NCBI GenBank assembly: GCA_035651635.1
Contig: DASRFK010000020.1
Span: 28,695 to 92,694 of the forward strand
Direction of reading: 5' to 3'
DNA: 64,000 nt
Origin: JANXQE01 sp035651635
GTDB taxonomy: Bacteria; Verrucomicrobiota; Verrucomicrobiia; Limisphaerales; UBA8199
In this document: piece after piece, positions 24,725-33,594 of the stretch
How the letters are laid out: every line of letters begins with the position of its first letter
Numbering within the stretch: the stretch's first letter is position 1
Program-made: the position numbers and the translations under genes
The notes under the pieces: model-generated
What the model saw: only the letters and a program-made list of their open reading frames with translations
The model's database searches: none
What the model was told of the DNA's origin: nothing

Positions 24725-25699
24725 CTAAAGACCGTTGGTGCCCACCATCCGATTGGCTTCGGGGTCCCACACCTTCAGGCGCAGACAACGAAGGATTTCC
24801 ATTGGGTGGAGGGTGGTGGTCTTGGGGGTCTTCAACTCGGGGATGGCGGCAATGACTTCCGGCAGGCGATAAAAGGGAATGCGCGAATTCAGGTGATGAA
24901 CATGGTGATAGCCGATATTGGCGGTGAACCAGGCCATGATCGGGCCCGTCACCAAAAAACTCGACGATTCCAACGCCGCTTTGTCGTAGGTCCAACGGGT
25001 GTTGTCGCTGAATGAGACGCTGGGAAAGTTGTGTTGGGCGTAGAATAAATAACTGCCGATCGCGCTGGCGATAAAATGAGGAATGATCAGCGTCAAAAAC
25101 AAGGAGGGCCAGCCGAAGAACAAGGTGATTCCCACGGCCAGCGCGCAATGCAACAGGAAAGCCAGCAACCCGTCGTAATGTTCCCCCAGCTTGGTCAGCG
25201 AAGGGTACAGACACATGCCATATTGAAAAACGAAGACGTACCCAAACAACATCGTCATGGGGTGGCGCATAAACAAATATTTGAAGCGCGTGCCTTTGGA
25301 TGCCTTCAGGTACTGCTCTTTGGTCATGATTGGGTAGGAACCAATGTGCGAACCGCGGAGTTTTGAGTTGTGATTGTGATGATGGTTGTGCGAACTCTTC
25401 CAAACGCTGCTGGGGCTCAGAATCAGGATTCCAAAAATGCGCATCAAAAAATCGGCCACTCTGGAATGCGGCAAGATGGCCTGGTGCTGTTGGTCGTGGT
25501 AAATGACAAAAAACCGAAGGTAAAGCAGCCCCGCGAGAACACTGCACGCGAGCCGGGCAAGCCAGTGGAAGTTCCAGAGGGTTCCCGCGACTGCCCCGGC
25601 CAGCAGAAACGCCGTCGAGAGCAGATACGCCCAGCTGCGCACCGAAGAATCGATTGCGTAGGGTTTGGTGGCCAGGATGATCTCTTTTCCCGTTCTCAT
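24725..25699 (-). CDS. Membrane fatty acid desaturase
   Basis: A 324-residue integral membrane di-iron protein with four or so helices and the three histidine boxes: HDQQH (68-72), HNHHHNH (104-110) and HHVHH (about 267-271). It inserts a double bond into an acyl chain or carotenoid-type substrate in the membrane. The box pattern fits the FA_desaturase family; positional specificity is unknown. ATG 25699 starts MRTGKEIILA. It precedes lpxD by 20 bp on the same strand, so acyl-chain modification of membrane lipids is a reasonable, unproved guess. Confidence 0.93.
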   Translation of the reverse strand: MRTGKEIILATKPYAIDSSVRSWAYLLSTAFLLAGAVAGTLWNFHWLARLACSVLAGLLYLRFFVIYHDQQHQAILPHSRVADFLMRIFGILILSPSSVWKSSHNHHHNHNSKLRGSHIGSYPIMTKEQYLKASKGTRFKYLFMRHPMTMLFGYVFVFQYGMCLYPSLTKLGEHYDGLLAFLLHCALAVGITLFFGWPSLFLTLIIPHFIASAIGSYLFYAQHNFPSVSFSDNTRWTYDKAALESSSFLVTGPIMAWFTANIGYHHVHHLNSRIPFYRLPEVIAAIPELKTPKTTTLHPMEILRCLRLKVWDPEANRMVGTNGL

Positions 25700-25934
25700 G
25701 CGGGCCTCACTCGTTCAGGAATTTCCCAGGCGATACGATTCGGATTAATCGTTTCATAATCAGTGAGAGTATGGGGTGAAACAATCAAAAACTTGTAGTC
25801 GGGGAAATCCCCGATGCCCCGGAATTGCGAGCCGGGAACGGCTGACTATTTGCGGGCGGGAAATTGGGGAAGAGGGTGGAGTTTTTGACGCTTTGAGTAT
25901 TTGAGCCTGCGCTGGCTCTATCACCGGTGCGACC

Positions 25935-26909
25935 CTATATCGCCATGCCATCCAGCACACATCGAAAGCCGATGCCGCTGCTGCGAGCATCGGCGGCCAC
26001 CCCGTTGCGATAGGACGAGAGCAAGTGGTCCGGACCGCTGAAGTTCCACGATCCGCCGCGCAACACGCGCACCCCTGAAGTCCCGTTTAAGAAGTCCTCG
26101 CACCATTCCCAAACATTGCCGCCCAGGTCGAAGAGACCCTGTAGGTTGGGCTCAAAACTTCCGGCCGGACTCGTGTAATCGAAGGAGTCCGTGCCCAGGC
26201 AAGGATCATAGTTGCCCGCGCCTTGGGGTGGCGGCCATGCTGTTCCCCAGGGATAAAGGTCCTTGAGCCGCTTCCCTTTATCCCGGGGCGTCCCGTCGCG
26301 TTCACGGTCGCCAATGCCCACCGCCCAACTCCATTCCGAATCGGAGGGCAGGCGGTACTGGGCTACGGCCGGCACTTTGCCTTCCTGCCGCTCTTTCTGA
26401 GTTATCCAACGGCAGAATCCTTGCGCGTCTTCCCAACTGACCTTCACCACCGGGTGCGTGCCGGTTTGTGAAAAGCCGGGATTCTTCCACGAGGCGTCCA
26501 CTCCTGGCGCGGCCTGGGCATAGGTCGCGTAATCCTGAACCCGGGTTTCCCAGACGCAAAAGAGAACGGATGTTCCAGGAACCGACACGAATTTCATCCC
26601 CAAGCTGTTGGTCCAAGCGGTGGATGGCCGATGTCCGGTTCGGGAGTGGGGGCTGGGGCTCTTGGTCCGGGCAGTTGACAGCCGCGAGCGCGCCTGATGC
26701 GCAAGCTCCTTGCGGATGCGCTCGTACGCCAGGTTGATGCGCGTCATTTTCTCATGAGCCCTGGCCAAACGACCCGGCCGATCGTGAAATTGATCCGGAT
26801 GCCAAAACATGGCCAGCTCGCGGTAAGCGCTTTTCACCTCCTCAAGGCTGGCCCCAACCCCCAATTGGAGTTCCCGGTAATCATCTTCGAGTTTGATTCG
26901 CCTGGTCAT
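25935..26909 (-). CDS. J-domain fused to a formylglycine-enzyme-like (SUMF1) domain
   Basis: A 324-residue fusion. Residues 8-65 form a DnaJ J-domain with HPD at the helix II-III loop (MFWHPDQF) and flanking SLEEVKSAYREL, expected to stimulate an Hsp70. A linker (about 70-95) leads to the FGE-sulfatase-fold domain (about 97-320): NSLGMKFVSVPG, PVVKVSWEDAQGFCRWI, YRLPSDSEWSWAVG, GLFDLGGNVWEWCEDF, RVLRGGSWNF and the terminal GFRCV. The paired active-site cysteines of true sulfatase-modifying enzymes are not seen near the C-terminus, so it is probably a binding module, not an activator of sulfatases. ATG 26909 gives MTRRIKLEDDY; upstream codons look non-coding. Possibly cytoplasmic, as there is no signal peptide. 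Confidence 0.88.
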   Translation of the reverse strand: MTRRIKLEDDYRELQLGVGASLEEVKSAYRELAMFWHPDQFHDRPGRLARAHEKMTRINLAYERIRKELAHQARSRLSTARTKSPSPHSRTGHRPSTAWTNSLGMKFVSVPGTSVLFCVWETRVQDYATYAQAAPGVDASWKNPGFSQTGTHPVVKVSWEDAQGFCRWITQKERQEGKVPAVAQYRLPSDSEWSWAVGIGDRERDGTPRDKGKRLKDLYPWGTAWPPPQGAGNYDPCLGTDSFDYTSPAGSFEPNLQGLFDLGGNVWEWCEDFLNGTSGVRVLRGGSWNFSGPDHLLSSYRNGVAADARSSGIGFRCVLDGMAI

Positions 26910-27004
26910 GCGTACCCAGTGGCGTGGATTGCCCAAATGGTTCCTGTTTCTGAAGCAGCACTCAAGACGGATTTTACCTCGGTTTCCGCCTGGGCCGACA
27001 CACA

Positions 27005-28579
27005 TTATTTTGTGCGCTGCTTTGCGACGGCATTCAGGTAATAGCTCTCATCATGCTGCTTCTTCCAACCGTCGATCGCGGCCGGACAGAGCGGGCGGTA
27101 TTTGTTCCACAACTGTTTGACCCAGGATTGGTCGGCGTAGCCTTCGTGGAACCAATCTTTGCTCTCATCCAGGTAATCACCGGCGCTATAGGGCGGACGA
27201 CACCACCTGGCAATCTCCTGCCGGAACGGTTTATCGTCTTCGAACATCCAGCGATCGACGTAATCGAAGAAGGCATCGTGGTGCCAATCTCGTTCGAGTT
27301 TCATCATCCGTAAAACGAGGGCTTGAGCCACAAAGCACGTGGAAGTATTGGCGCGGCGATACGCTTCGCTGCGGAATTCTTCAGGAACCCATTGTTCAGG
27401 CGGCTTGTGTTCGTAGGGACCCCAAGGATTGCCAGCGCGAACGAAGTCACGCCCAACACCGGTGACCGCGTCGATTCCAGAGTGGCCAGTAAAGACCACC
27501 TTGGCACCGGTCCAACAATCCCCATAGGCGGTTTGCTCGTCTTCGCCGAAAGCGGCTTTGGGAAAGCTGGTGTTGATATTCGCCATCGCCTCATCGCCGA
27601 GCATAGCGCCGGCGAAGACGATCGGGAACTTCCGTCCAGAGCCATGGCCGCCATGGGCGGGCCAGCCGGGATGCCCGTTGCGGACCAGGCCAAAGTGATC
27701 AATCCCGATTTGGATGACATTCACGAGCAAGCGTTCCTTGTCCTCGGAACCAATACCGTCGCAACAAGCCAGGAGCACGGCATTAGCCGGTCCTTGCGCA
27801 TACCACTGGGCGTAATTGGGCATGCTGTTCTGAGGCACATCGAAAGAGAAAAATCCCGAGTCACACCACGGGCGTTGAAAGTTGTCAGCGAACTTCGCGG
27901 CGTCCGGCGCGCCGGCGGGCCGTTCGAAACGCGGCAGGCGCTCGCGTTTGAGATCGCGGGCCAGGTAGAGCTTTGGATCGTGCCCGGCGTAGCTGGGCCG
28001 AAACGCATCGGCAGGCAAAGGCGCATCGACGCAGGTGAGCACCGCAACGGTCTTAACCGGGCTGTTATCGCCTTCGCCCCGGACAGTGCCAGGGTGATAT
28101 GCGTAGGTGACTTTCTCGCCCTGTCGAAGGCTGATGCTCGAAGCCAGGCTGTCACCAGGTTTTAGGGCAATGGGCAGGCGCGCGCGATGCTCCGGTTGAT
28201 AATAGTTTAAAATGCCGGAATCCCAGGCGACTTCCTGCTTCGCGGGCACGTCAAGCATGGAGCCGTTGCGACAGCGCTGATCAATCGGGACTTTCTCCCG
28301 AGCGTCGAGTTCATTGTCCGCGACCTCCGCGCCGTAGCGCGGCGCCGGGTCGATGCCCAGAATCGTGACCGGTCCGACGACGTACCAATCCCCATTGATG
28401 AAGTGGCCGACATGGGCGGGTTTGTCGAATGTCCAGGTGATGCCGTACTGGGAAACGCGCTCCTGGGTTGGAAGGTCTTGGAGGCGCGGGGCCATTGGTG
28501 TCACCACCGTACTGCTCGGCGTCGGATCCGCGGCGGCTGAGGTTATCGCGGCCAAAGCAAGGAGGAACCAGATTCTCAT
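27005..28579 (-). CDS. Secreted protein of unknown family (524 aa)
   Basis: It begins MRIWFLLALAAITSAAADP, a clean signal peptide. The mature protein is about 505 residues, rich in Trp, His and Asp, as in carbohydrate-active proteins. The N-terminal third is beta-rich (TWTFDKPAHVGHFINGDWYV, ending near SPVKTVAVLTCVD). The rest is helical, with segments such as LLVNVIQIGIDHFGLVRNGH, HGGHGSGRKFPIVFAGAML and CFVAQALVLRMMKLERDWHH that resemble an alpha/alpha barrel of lyases or glycosidases. I cannot assign a family. It is divergent by 51 bp from a heparinase II/III-like gene, so a shared role in polysaccharide breakdown is likely by context only. Confidence 0.85.
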   Translation of the reverse strand: MRIWFLLALAAITSAAADPTPSSTVVTPMAPRLQDLPTQERVSQYGITWTFDKPAHVGHFINGDWYVVGPVTILGIDPAPRYGAEVADNELDAREKVPIDQRCRNGSMLDVPAKQEVAWDSGILNYYQPEHRARLPIALKPGDSLASSISLRQGEKVTYAYHPGTVRGEGDNSPVKTVAVLTCVDAPLPADAFRPSYAGHDPKLYLARDLKRERLPRFERPAGAPDAAKFADNFQRPWCDSGFFSFDVPQNSMPNYAQWYAQGPANAVLLACCDGIGSEDKERLLVNVIQIGIDHFGLVRNGHPGWPAHGGHGSGRKFPIVFAGAMLGDEAMANINTSFPKAAFGEDEQTAYGDCWTGAKVVFTGHSGIDAVTGVGRDFVRAGNPWGPYEHKPPEQWVPEEFRSEAYRRANTSTCFVAQALVLRMMKLERDWHHDAFFDYVDRWMFEDDKPFRQEIARWCRPPYSAGDYLDESKDWFHEGYADQSWVKQLWNKYRPLCPAAIDGWKKQHDESYYLNAVAKQRTK

Positions 28580-28630
28580 GGGACGAAATGTTGCATGTGC
28601 ATCGCTTAGCGCAGAGAGTAAGCTACGAAA

Positions 28631-30733
28631 GTGACTACGATACGTCCCGTGTTCTTTTGCGTGGTCCTGGTTTTAATCGAACCCATATTTGCTCCGGCAA
28701 CGGAAGCCCCGTATCGGATCAAACCCGATCACCCGCGCCTGATTATCGAGAACTTGGTAGCTTTGCCTCAACGTTGCACCGGGCCGTTGGCCGAGGATTA
28801 TCGGGTGGTCAAGGAACGCGCGGATGAGGCAGTGAAGCGTGGGGACATCGAGTTCATTGCCAATCCCTGGTCGATTCCAGAGGATCTCATGAATTGCGGG
28901 CTGGCGTACCTGGTGGAACGTGAGCTCAAGCATCCATGCCAGCAATACGTTGAGGTCATCGTTAAACAATGGGGCGACGGCCAGATCATTTCGAGCCGCA
29001 AAGGCAGCCACTTCGGTTACCACGCCTTGGCGTACGATTGGATTTACGATGCCCTCACGCCCGAACAACGAGTTCGCTACGGCAATGCCCTGGGTTCCTG
29101 GCTGACCTTCTTCACTGACAAACCGGAGATCCTGCTCAAATGGGGGCATTGGGAATACAATCAGACCTGGGGCCCCATCCATCTCAATGTCATGAATTGC
29201 CGGGATGCGCTCACCCAAAAGCTTTTTATCGCCCTGGCAATTGCCGGAGCCGGAACTCGCTATGAGTCAGATGCCAAACAATTCCTGGATTCGTGGAATC
29301 GGCGCGTGCCAGCCGAATGCCTGCCTGCGTTTGATCGAATGGGCGGTGTGTGGTCTGAGTCTTACGGACACGGGGCCTACGGGCCAGTCACTGTGATTCC
29401 CTATGCATTCCAAGCTTGGAGAACCAGCACGGGGATCCATTATTTCAAGCAGTTAAAACCCTGGGGCTACCCAGTCGAAGAACCGCGCTGGGTCGCGTAC
29501 ACGATGATGCCTCAGAACGAGCGTACCGCGTGGATCGATGACGGAGACGGTTCCAAACCCGCCGCCTTTGCTCGGGCGGCCCCGATGCTTCACGATGGAC
29601 TTTCACAGTGGTTTTCGGATCGAGGCCGGGATTGGCTGCGCGAACGATGGCAGCGCGTTGCTTGCTACGATCCCGTGATTGCGCCCACGCCTCCCAGCAG
29701 TCTGCCTCTGGGTTATCTTTTCCCTGGCGCGGGCCACGTCTATATGCGCAGTTCGTGGGATGATCCGAATGCCACCTGGGCGTTTTTCGGATGCGGGCGG
29801 CAGTTTGCAGGCCATTCGCGTGACGACGAAGGCCATTTTCTAATCTGCAAACGCGGTGCCCTGATCTCCCGCCAAGGCGGACAAGGGCACAACGACACAG
29901 ATTATTACGCCGGCGGTTCGCTGATTTTCAATATCGTCACCATCTTTGATCCCAATGAAAAGTTCAGGCGCGATAAAGGTAATGAGAACGACGGGGGCCT
30001 CCTGCGGCATGTTTACGAAAGCGAGGGCCTGCCGCGCGAACGTGGTCACATCGTCGCCTTTGAGAACACTCCGCAGTACACCTACTCGGCGGCCGATATC
30101 ACGCAGGGCTATAACAGCAACAAGGCCGTCCAAGTCACGCGACAATTTCTTTATTTGCGTGGGCCGCGCGAGTTCTTTGTCGTGTTCGACCGGGTCGAGG
30201 CGACGCAACCCCAGTTCCGGCGGCATTTCTTCCTGCACGTACCGACCCAACCTAAGATGGAGGGACGCCAATTGAATTGGCTGAGCCTGCCGGAAGCCGA
30301 TGGGGACCAGCAGTTGTTATCCACCGGGCGCTCGCGCATGTTCATGACGACTGTGCTTCCGCAAGGTGCGCTTATTGTTACTCGCGGCGGTGCCGGCCGA
30401 GAGGCCTGGGGGCATCCTTTGGAGCCGAGTGCGCAGTATAACCACATGACTGAAGGACGCACGAAGCCTCCGGTTTGCCCTTGGCGCATCGAAGTTGCAG
30501 ATCCCGATCCAGGCGCGCGCAGCCTTTTCCTTCATGTCTTTGAAATCGGCGAGGCCAATACCGCCAATGCGGCCGAGGTTCACTTCATGCCTCCGGCCGG
30601 AGTGGACATTGCCGGACGCTGGCATTTGCAGTTGAATCCGAACGGCCCACTGGGAGGCACGCTCGACGGAAGAAGCCTGGCCTCTGGAATTCAGACCGAC
30701 TCACAGTACGGCGTGCCGGCTGCGGCGAAGTAA
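28631..30733 (+). CDS. Secreted heparinase II/III-like (polysaccharide lyase) protein
   Basis: A 700-residue protein starting at GTG 28631 with signal peptide FFCVVLVLIEPIFAPATEA. It has an N-terminal alpha/alpha-toroid (about 40-330, GSHFGYHALAYDWIYDALTP) and a C-terminal beta-sandwich domain with GRQFAGHSRDDEGHFLICKRG, where His/Asp-rich segments carry the metal and catalytic residues in related lyases. It also has GSLIFNIVTIFDP and FFVVFDRVEATQP. This is the layout of heparinase II/III and DUF4962-type proteins, which cleave uronate-containing polysaccharides by elimination. The substrate is not evident. A small membrane protein gene follows 7 bp later, probably in the same operon. Confidence 0.8.
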   Translation: MTTIRPVFFCVVLVLIEPIFAPATEAPYRIKPDHPRLIIENLVALPQRCTGPLAEDYRVVKERADEAVKRGDIEFIANPWSIPEDLMNCGLAYLVERELKHPCQQYVEVIVKQWGDGQIISSRKGSHFGYHALAYDWIYDALTPEQRVRYGNALGSWLTFFTDKPEILLKWGHWEYNQTWGPIHLNVMNCRDALTQKLFIALAIAGAGTRYESDAKQFLDSWNRRVPAECLPAFDRMGGVWSESYGHGAYGPVTVIPYAFQAWRTSTGIHYFKQLKPWGYPVEEPRWVAYTMMPQNERTAWIDDGDGSKPAAFARAAPMLHDGLSQWFSDRGRDWLRERWQRVACYDPVIAPTPPSSLPLGYLFPGAGHVYMRSSWDDPNATWAFFGCGRQFAGHSRDDEGHFLICKRGALISRQGGQGHNDTDYYAGGSLIFNIVTIFDPNEKFRRDKGNENDGGLLRHVYESEGLPRERGHIVAFENTPQYTYSAADITQGYNSNKAVQVTRQFLYLRGPREFFVVFDRVEATQPQFRRHFFLHVPTQPKMEGRQLNWLSLPEADGDQQLLSTGRSRMFMTTVLPQGALIVTRGGAGREAWGHPLEPSAQYNHMTEGRTKPPVCPWRIEVADPDPGARSLFLHVFEIGEANTANAAEVHFMPPAGVDIAGRWHLQLNPNGPLGGTLDGRSLASGIQTDSQYGVPAAAK

Positions 30734-30740
30734 TCGATTT

Positions 30741-31100
30741 ATGCTCGAACCATCAACCCCAAATTTTGGCGCTCGCCTCCAACGGTCGCTGAAGGCGGTT
30801 GGTTGGATAATTCTGGTGAGTGGCTTGACCAGCTCGGCGCTGATTTGGCATGCGCATGCGAGGGATAAAGAGGTTTTAAACGACCCCGCTGATCCAATGG
30901 CGCCACTCGCCACGAGCGACTCGCGCAAGCAAAGCCGACAGGTCGAGATTTATTATGGGAAGACCGGATTATTATTCGAACGCTGGTCGGAAAAAGCCGC
31001 CGAGCTTTCCCACGGCAAACCGCTGGCCGAAATGGTATTTGGCATTTCGTTGATTGCGGCACTGGGTTGTTTCTTCGTTTCGTCCCGAGTAGTCCGCTGA
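30741..31100 (+). CDS. Small two-helix membrane protein (119 aa)
   Basis: The 119-residue product has a hydrophobic segment at about 18-36 (VGWIILVSGLTSSALIWHA), a polar loop of some 60 residues (NDPADPMAPLATSDSRKQSRQ), and a second helix at about 97-113 (MVFGISLIAALGCFFVSS). It begins 7 bp after the heparinase-like gene, so it is probably co-transcribed. No recognised family. It could anchor a complex or simply be a lineage-specific membrane protein. Confidence 0.7.
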   Translation: MLEPSTPNFGARLQRSLKAVGWIILVSGLTSSALIWHAHARDKEVLNDPADPMAPLATSDSRKQSRQVEIYYGKTGLLFERWSEKAAELSHGKPLAEMVFGISLIAALGCFFVSSRVVR

Positions 31101-31192
31101 CGAAAGAATCCTTTCCCTGCCGCGGTGCATGCCAAACGTTGCCGTCTCAAGAGGAACTGCGGTGTCTTAACTCTCCATGAATCGTACGGACT

Positions 31193-31317
31193 CCGAAGGT
31201 TTTGGAGTGCACCGCTTTGCGGCGCTTTTGGGAGCGAAGTAGGGTCGAATGATTTGAGGTCCTTCGCAGGTCGTCCGTCGTTCGGTTCCAAAAGCGGCGC
31301 AGAGCGCCGCACTCCAA
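31193..31317 (-). repeat. Inverted-repeat element, family A, copy 2 (reverse orientation)
   Basis: Read on the minus strand it starts TTGGAGTGCGGCGCTCTGCG and ends GCACTCCAAAACCTTCGG, matching the copies at 39266 and 39599 and, more distantly, 12344. It sits in a 346-bp gap (31101-31446) between the small membrane protein and the cyclase gene. The remaining flanks show no gene or other recognisable feature. Confidence 0.85.
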
Positions 31318-31446
31318 GACGCGACGCGCCAGTCGTGGGGGGGCGGGTTCATGGTCCCGATGCATGCGCGAAAGCGAAAGGAGGCTCCAGGAGGCTCAGG
31401 AGCCGGTTAATGTCTCAATCAAGTACGGATGAGCATCCCGGTGGCC

Positions 31447-32265
31447 TTACAGGAGCGCTATGACCCGGCTTGGGCCGCCAGTGCAACCGGCGATCTTCGG
31501 GCTGCCGACGACGATAATCGCACCTTTGGGCGGAAGAGAACCCAGATTGGCCACATTCTCCAGGCCCCATTTATTCCGGCTCAGCCAGTAATGATGAACG
31601 GGAAAGTCCCCCGCGTTAGCGGCATCCAGATTTAGCGTGTCGGTCGCGATGCCTTTAACCGCTCGTTGCTCGTGCAGGTACTGGACAGCTTCTAACGAGA
31701 AGCCAGGCAGGTGATACTGGCCGTGTTCATCGAGTCCCAGGAATTTTCGAGGGTCGTTGACATATGCGTCCCATCCGCTGTGCAGAGCGACGACAGCTCG
31801 CTGGGGAATTTGGCCATGCCTCTTCTCCCAGCGCTTCAAGTCGTCGAGCGTGAGTTGGGCGTCCGCGTCGATCGCGGCGCGATCCCGGATATCGATGACG
31901 ACCAAAGGCCCTACCAGGTTGTCAATTGGAATGCGATCCGCGCTGTCCAGTTCCGTGCAGTGCAGCGGCGCGTCCAAATGTGTTCCGATATGCTCATTCA
32001 AATGCCAGCGCAGGATGTTCCACTTTTCCTTGCCGAGTTTACTGACCTGTTCAAGCGCGAGCGGTTCTTTCCAGGGTGTTGGGAACGCGGGACTCAGTGT
32101 GTGGGTCAGGTCCAATACGCGTTCAAATGAGTAATGCTGGCTCGCATCGCGTTGCGCTCCGTAACAACCTAGCGCCGTACTGCCGGCGGCCATGGCTAGC
32201 GACCGAAACATCGCGCGTCGGGAAAGCGTTTCGCCCAGTTTCAACGTGCAAAGAGGCAAGCACAT
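31447..32265 (-). CDS. Cyclase-family (kynurenine formamidase-like) metal hydrolase, exported
   Basis: The 272-residue protein carries the cyclase-family metal motif HxGTHxDxPxH (HIGTHLDAPLH, about residues 91-101), preceded by RVLDLTHTLSPAFPTPW and followed by HSGWDAY and GIATDTLNLD. These enzymes hydrolyse amides or lactones such as formylkynurenine. An SRRAMFRSLAMAAGSTALGC segment looks like a twin-arginine signal ending in a lipobox cysteine, so the protein is probably an exported lipoprotein, unlike typical cytoplasmic KynB. It is read towards the repeat at 31193. It lies 49 bp beyond the GH29-like gene on the same strand. The natural substrate is unknown. Confidence 0.85.
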   Translation of the reverse strand: MCLPLCTLKLGETLSRRAMFRSLAMAAGSTALGCYGAQRDASQHYSFERVLDLTHTLSPAFPTPWKEPLALEQVSKLGKEKWNILRWHLNEHIGTHLDAPLHCTELDSADRIPIDNLVGPLVVIDIRDRAAIDADAQLTLDDLKRWEKRHGQIPQRAVVALHSGWDAYVNDPRKFLGLDEHGQYHLPGFSLEAVQYLHEQRAVKGIATDTLNLDAANAGDFPVHHYWLSRNKWGLENVANLGSLPPKGAIIVVGSPKIAGCTGGPSRVIALL

Positions 32266-32314
32266 TCGATTAATCCCGGCGAATATCTGTTCTCATGCGG
32301 GTGGCGGGGCTGGG

Positions 32315-33457
32315 TTAGTTTTTCACGGCCCGTGCTATTTGTTTTAGCTGTTCCAATCCAAAAGGTTTTAGTAATCCGGTGGCGGGATTGAAAGGCCAAT
32401 CCAGCGTGCAAATACCACCTTCCCGGTTGCAGGTGCGGATCCACTCGGCGAGTTCGTCATCGGTGAATTGGTTGGCATTACCCTGGCCGTGATAGACGTT
32501 GCCGCAATAGATCTTCCCATGCCATACGATTCCGTTCTGTGCCGGTACTTTCGCGGGAGTGAGCCGTGGCAGATCCTGTTTATTCCAGGTATCGCCTCCG
32601 GTGAAGCTGTCCACACCGGGAGAAACACAAGCCTGTTCATTGCCCCCAAAGCTGAAGGCGATGGCCGCATTGGGGTTTGGCCCTCGAACAATGCGTTCGA
32701 TCGTTTGCCAATTATTCGAATCGCCCGAGTAGGTGTTCAGCTCGACACCATCAAACCACCACCCAGCGATTTTATCCCTATAGCGATCAGCGTATTCCCT
32801 TAGTACTTCAAGTCTGCGCTGACGACATTCCGGCGGGGGCGGTTGCCGGTTGTTAAACGTTCCGCGACCGCCGCCGACCTCCAGCAGCCCAGCAGCAACC
32901 TTCGGCTCCTTCATGTAACCGTTTAAGCCGGCAAAATACACAATGAGCCTGATGCCCTTTGCATGTAAGGCTTCGGCAACATCCAGGATCAGGTCGCGGC
33001 CCGAGCATTTTTCACCCGGAGCATACCCAGTGAATTGGCTGAACGCTTGGTTTGGCGCGCAGGGCCAGGCGAAATAATGATCATCCAAACAGAAGATCAC
33101 CCAACCGACCTTACCCTCCGCCATTTGTTCAGCGAAGCGTGCGGCATCGAAACCATCCACCAAGCGGTTCCACCCCTCCGGTGTCATTTGTTTCGGTTCC
33201 GGGAACTGCGGGTTGGTTTTGATCGAATAGCCTAGCAAGATCCGGTACTGGTAATGCATGAAGACCCCGTATTTGCCCTCGATCATCCAGTGCGTATCGG
33301 GGGCGCCAGCAAAGGTTCTTGCGCCAAGCGAGATGAAAAGCACCGCAAACACCCAAAGTTCCTGGACCTCTCGCTGACTGCAAAGAGGGAAATTCTGTCG
33401 GTGTTCAGATTTTAAAGGCACCTGCGCCAGTTTGCCCGCGCCTCGGCTCGGGGGCAA
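32315..33457 (-). CDS. Secreted GH29-like (alpha-L-fucosidase-fold) protein
   Basis: A TIM-barrel protein of up to 380 residues. The run DKIAGWWFDGVE includes the WWFDG strand that holds the nucleophile aspartate in GH29 enzymes. Also visible are KYGVFMHYQYRILLG near the start of the barrel and VGWVIFCLDDHYFAWPC, comparable to the substrate-pocket strand. It is shorter than classical fucosidases and lacks their C-terminal beta-domain, so activity and sugar are uncertain. A signal-like segment (WVFAVLFISLGARTFA) suggests secretion. The start is unclear: TTG 33457 is the longest option and GTG 33421 a good alternative. It is followed by the cyclase gene 49 bp downstream. Confidence 0.72.
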   Translation of the reverse strand: MPPSRGAGKLAQVPLKSEHRQNFPLCSQREVQELWVFAVLFISLGARTFAGAPDTHWMIEGKYGVFMHYQYRILLGYSIKTNPQFPEPKQMTPEGWNRLVDGFDAARFAEQMAEGKVGWVIFCLDDHYFAWPCAPNQAFSQFTGYAPGEKCSGRDLILDVAEALHAKGIRLIVYFAGLNGYMKEPKVAAGLLEVGGGRGTFNNRQPPPPECRQRRLEVLREYADRYRDKIAGWWFDGVELNTYSGDSNNWQTIERIVRGPNPNAAIAFSFGGNEQACVSPGVDSFTGGDTWNKQDLPRLTPAKVPAQNGIVWHGKIYCGNVYHGQGNANQFTDDELAEWIRTCNREGGICTLDWPFNPATGLLKPFGLEQLKQIARAVKN

Positions 33458-33547
33458 GGACCACTGCCACTCGAGTGTCTTGTCGCAGCAACGGCTTAGC
33501 GCTGAGACTCCTCCCTCTCCTCCTCGGGCCTTCGCCGCGCCGAAGCG

Positions 33548-33570
33548 CCTCCCGCCGCGCAGGCGGGAGG
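33548..33570 (-). terminator. GC-rich hairpin after the aroB pair
   Basis: CCTCCCGCC and GGCGGGAGG pair perfectly over a five-base loop, 24 bp beyond the stop codon of the gene at 33595. It is flanked by CTCTCC/GGAGAGG-type half repeats that enlarge the structure. On the minus strand no T tract follows, so it may be a repeat palindrome that also limits read-through into the GH29-like gene. Confidence 0.35.
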
Positions 33571-33594
33571 AAAAGGCTGGGGAGAGGAGGCACT

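Noticed and set aside
24705..25547. Open frame extending LpxD by about 280 codons upstream
   Set aside because: The extension overlaps the desaturase gene on the same strand in another frame, and lacks family similarity. The LpxD family start is at 24704.
25935..26909. True formylglycine-generating enzyme for sulfatases
   Set aside because: The catalytic cysteine pair is absent near the C-terminus and no sulfatase genes are in the window.
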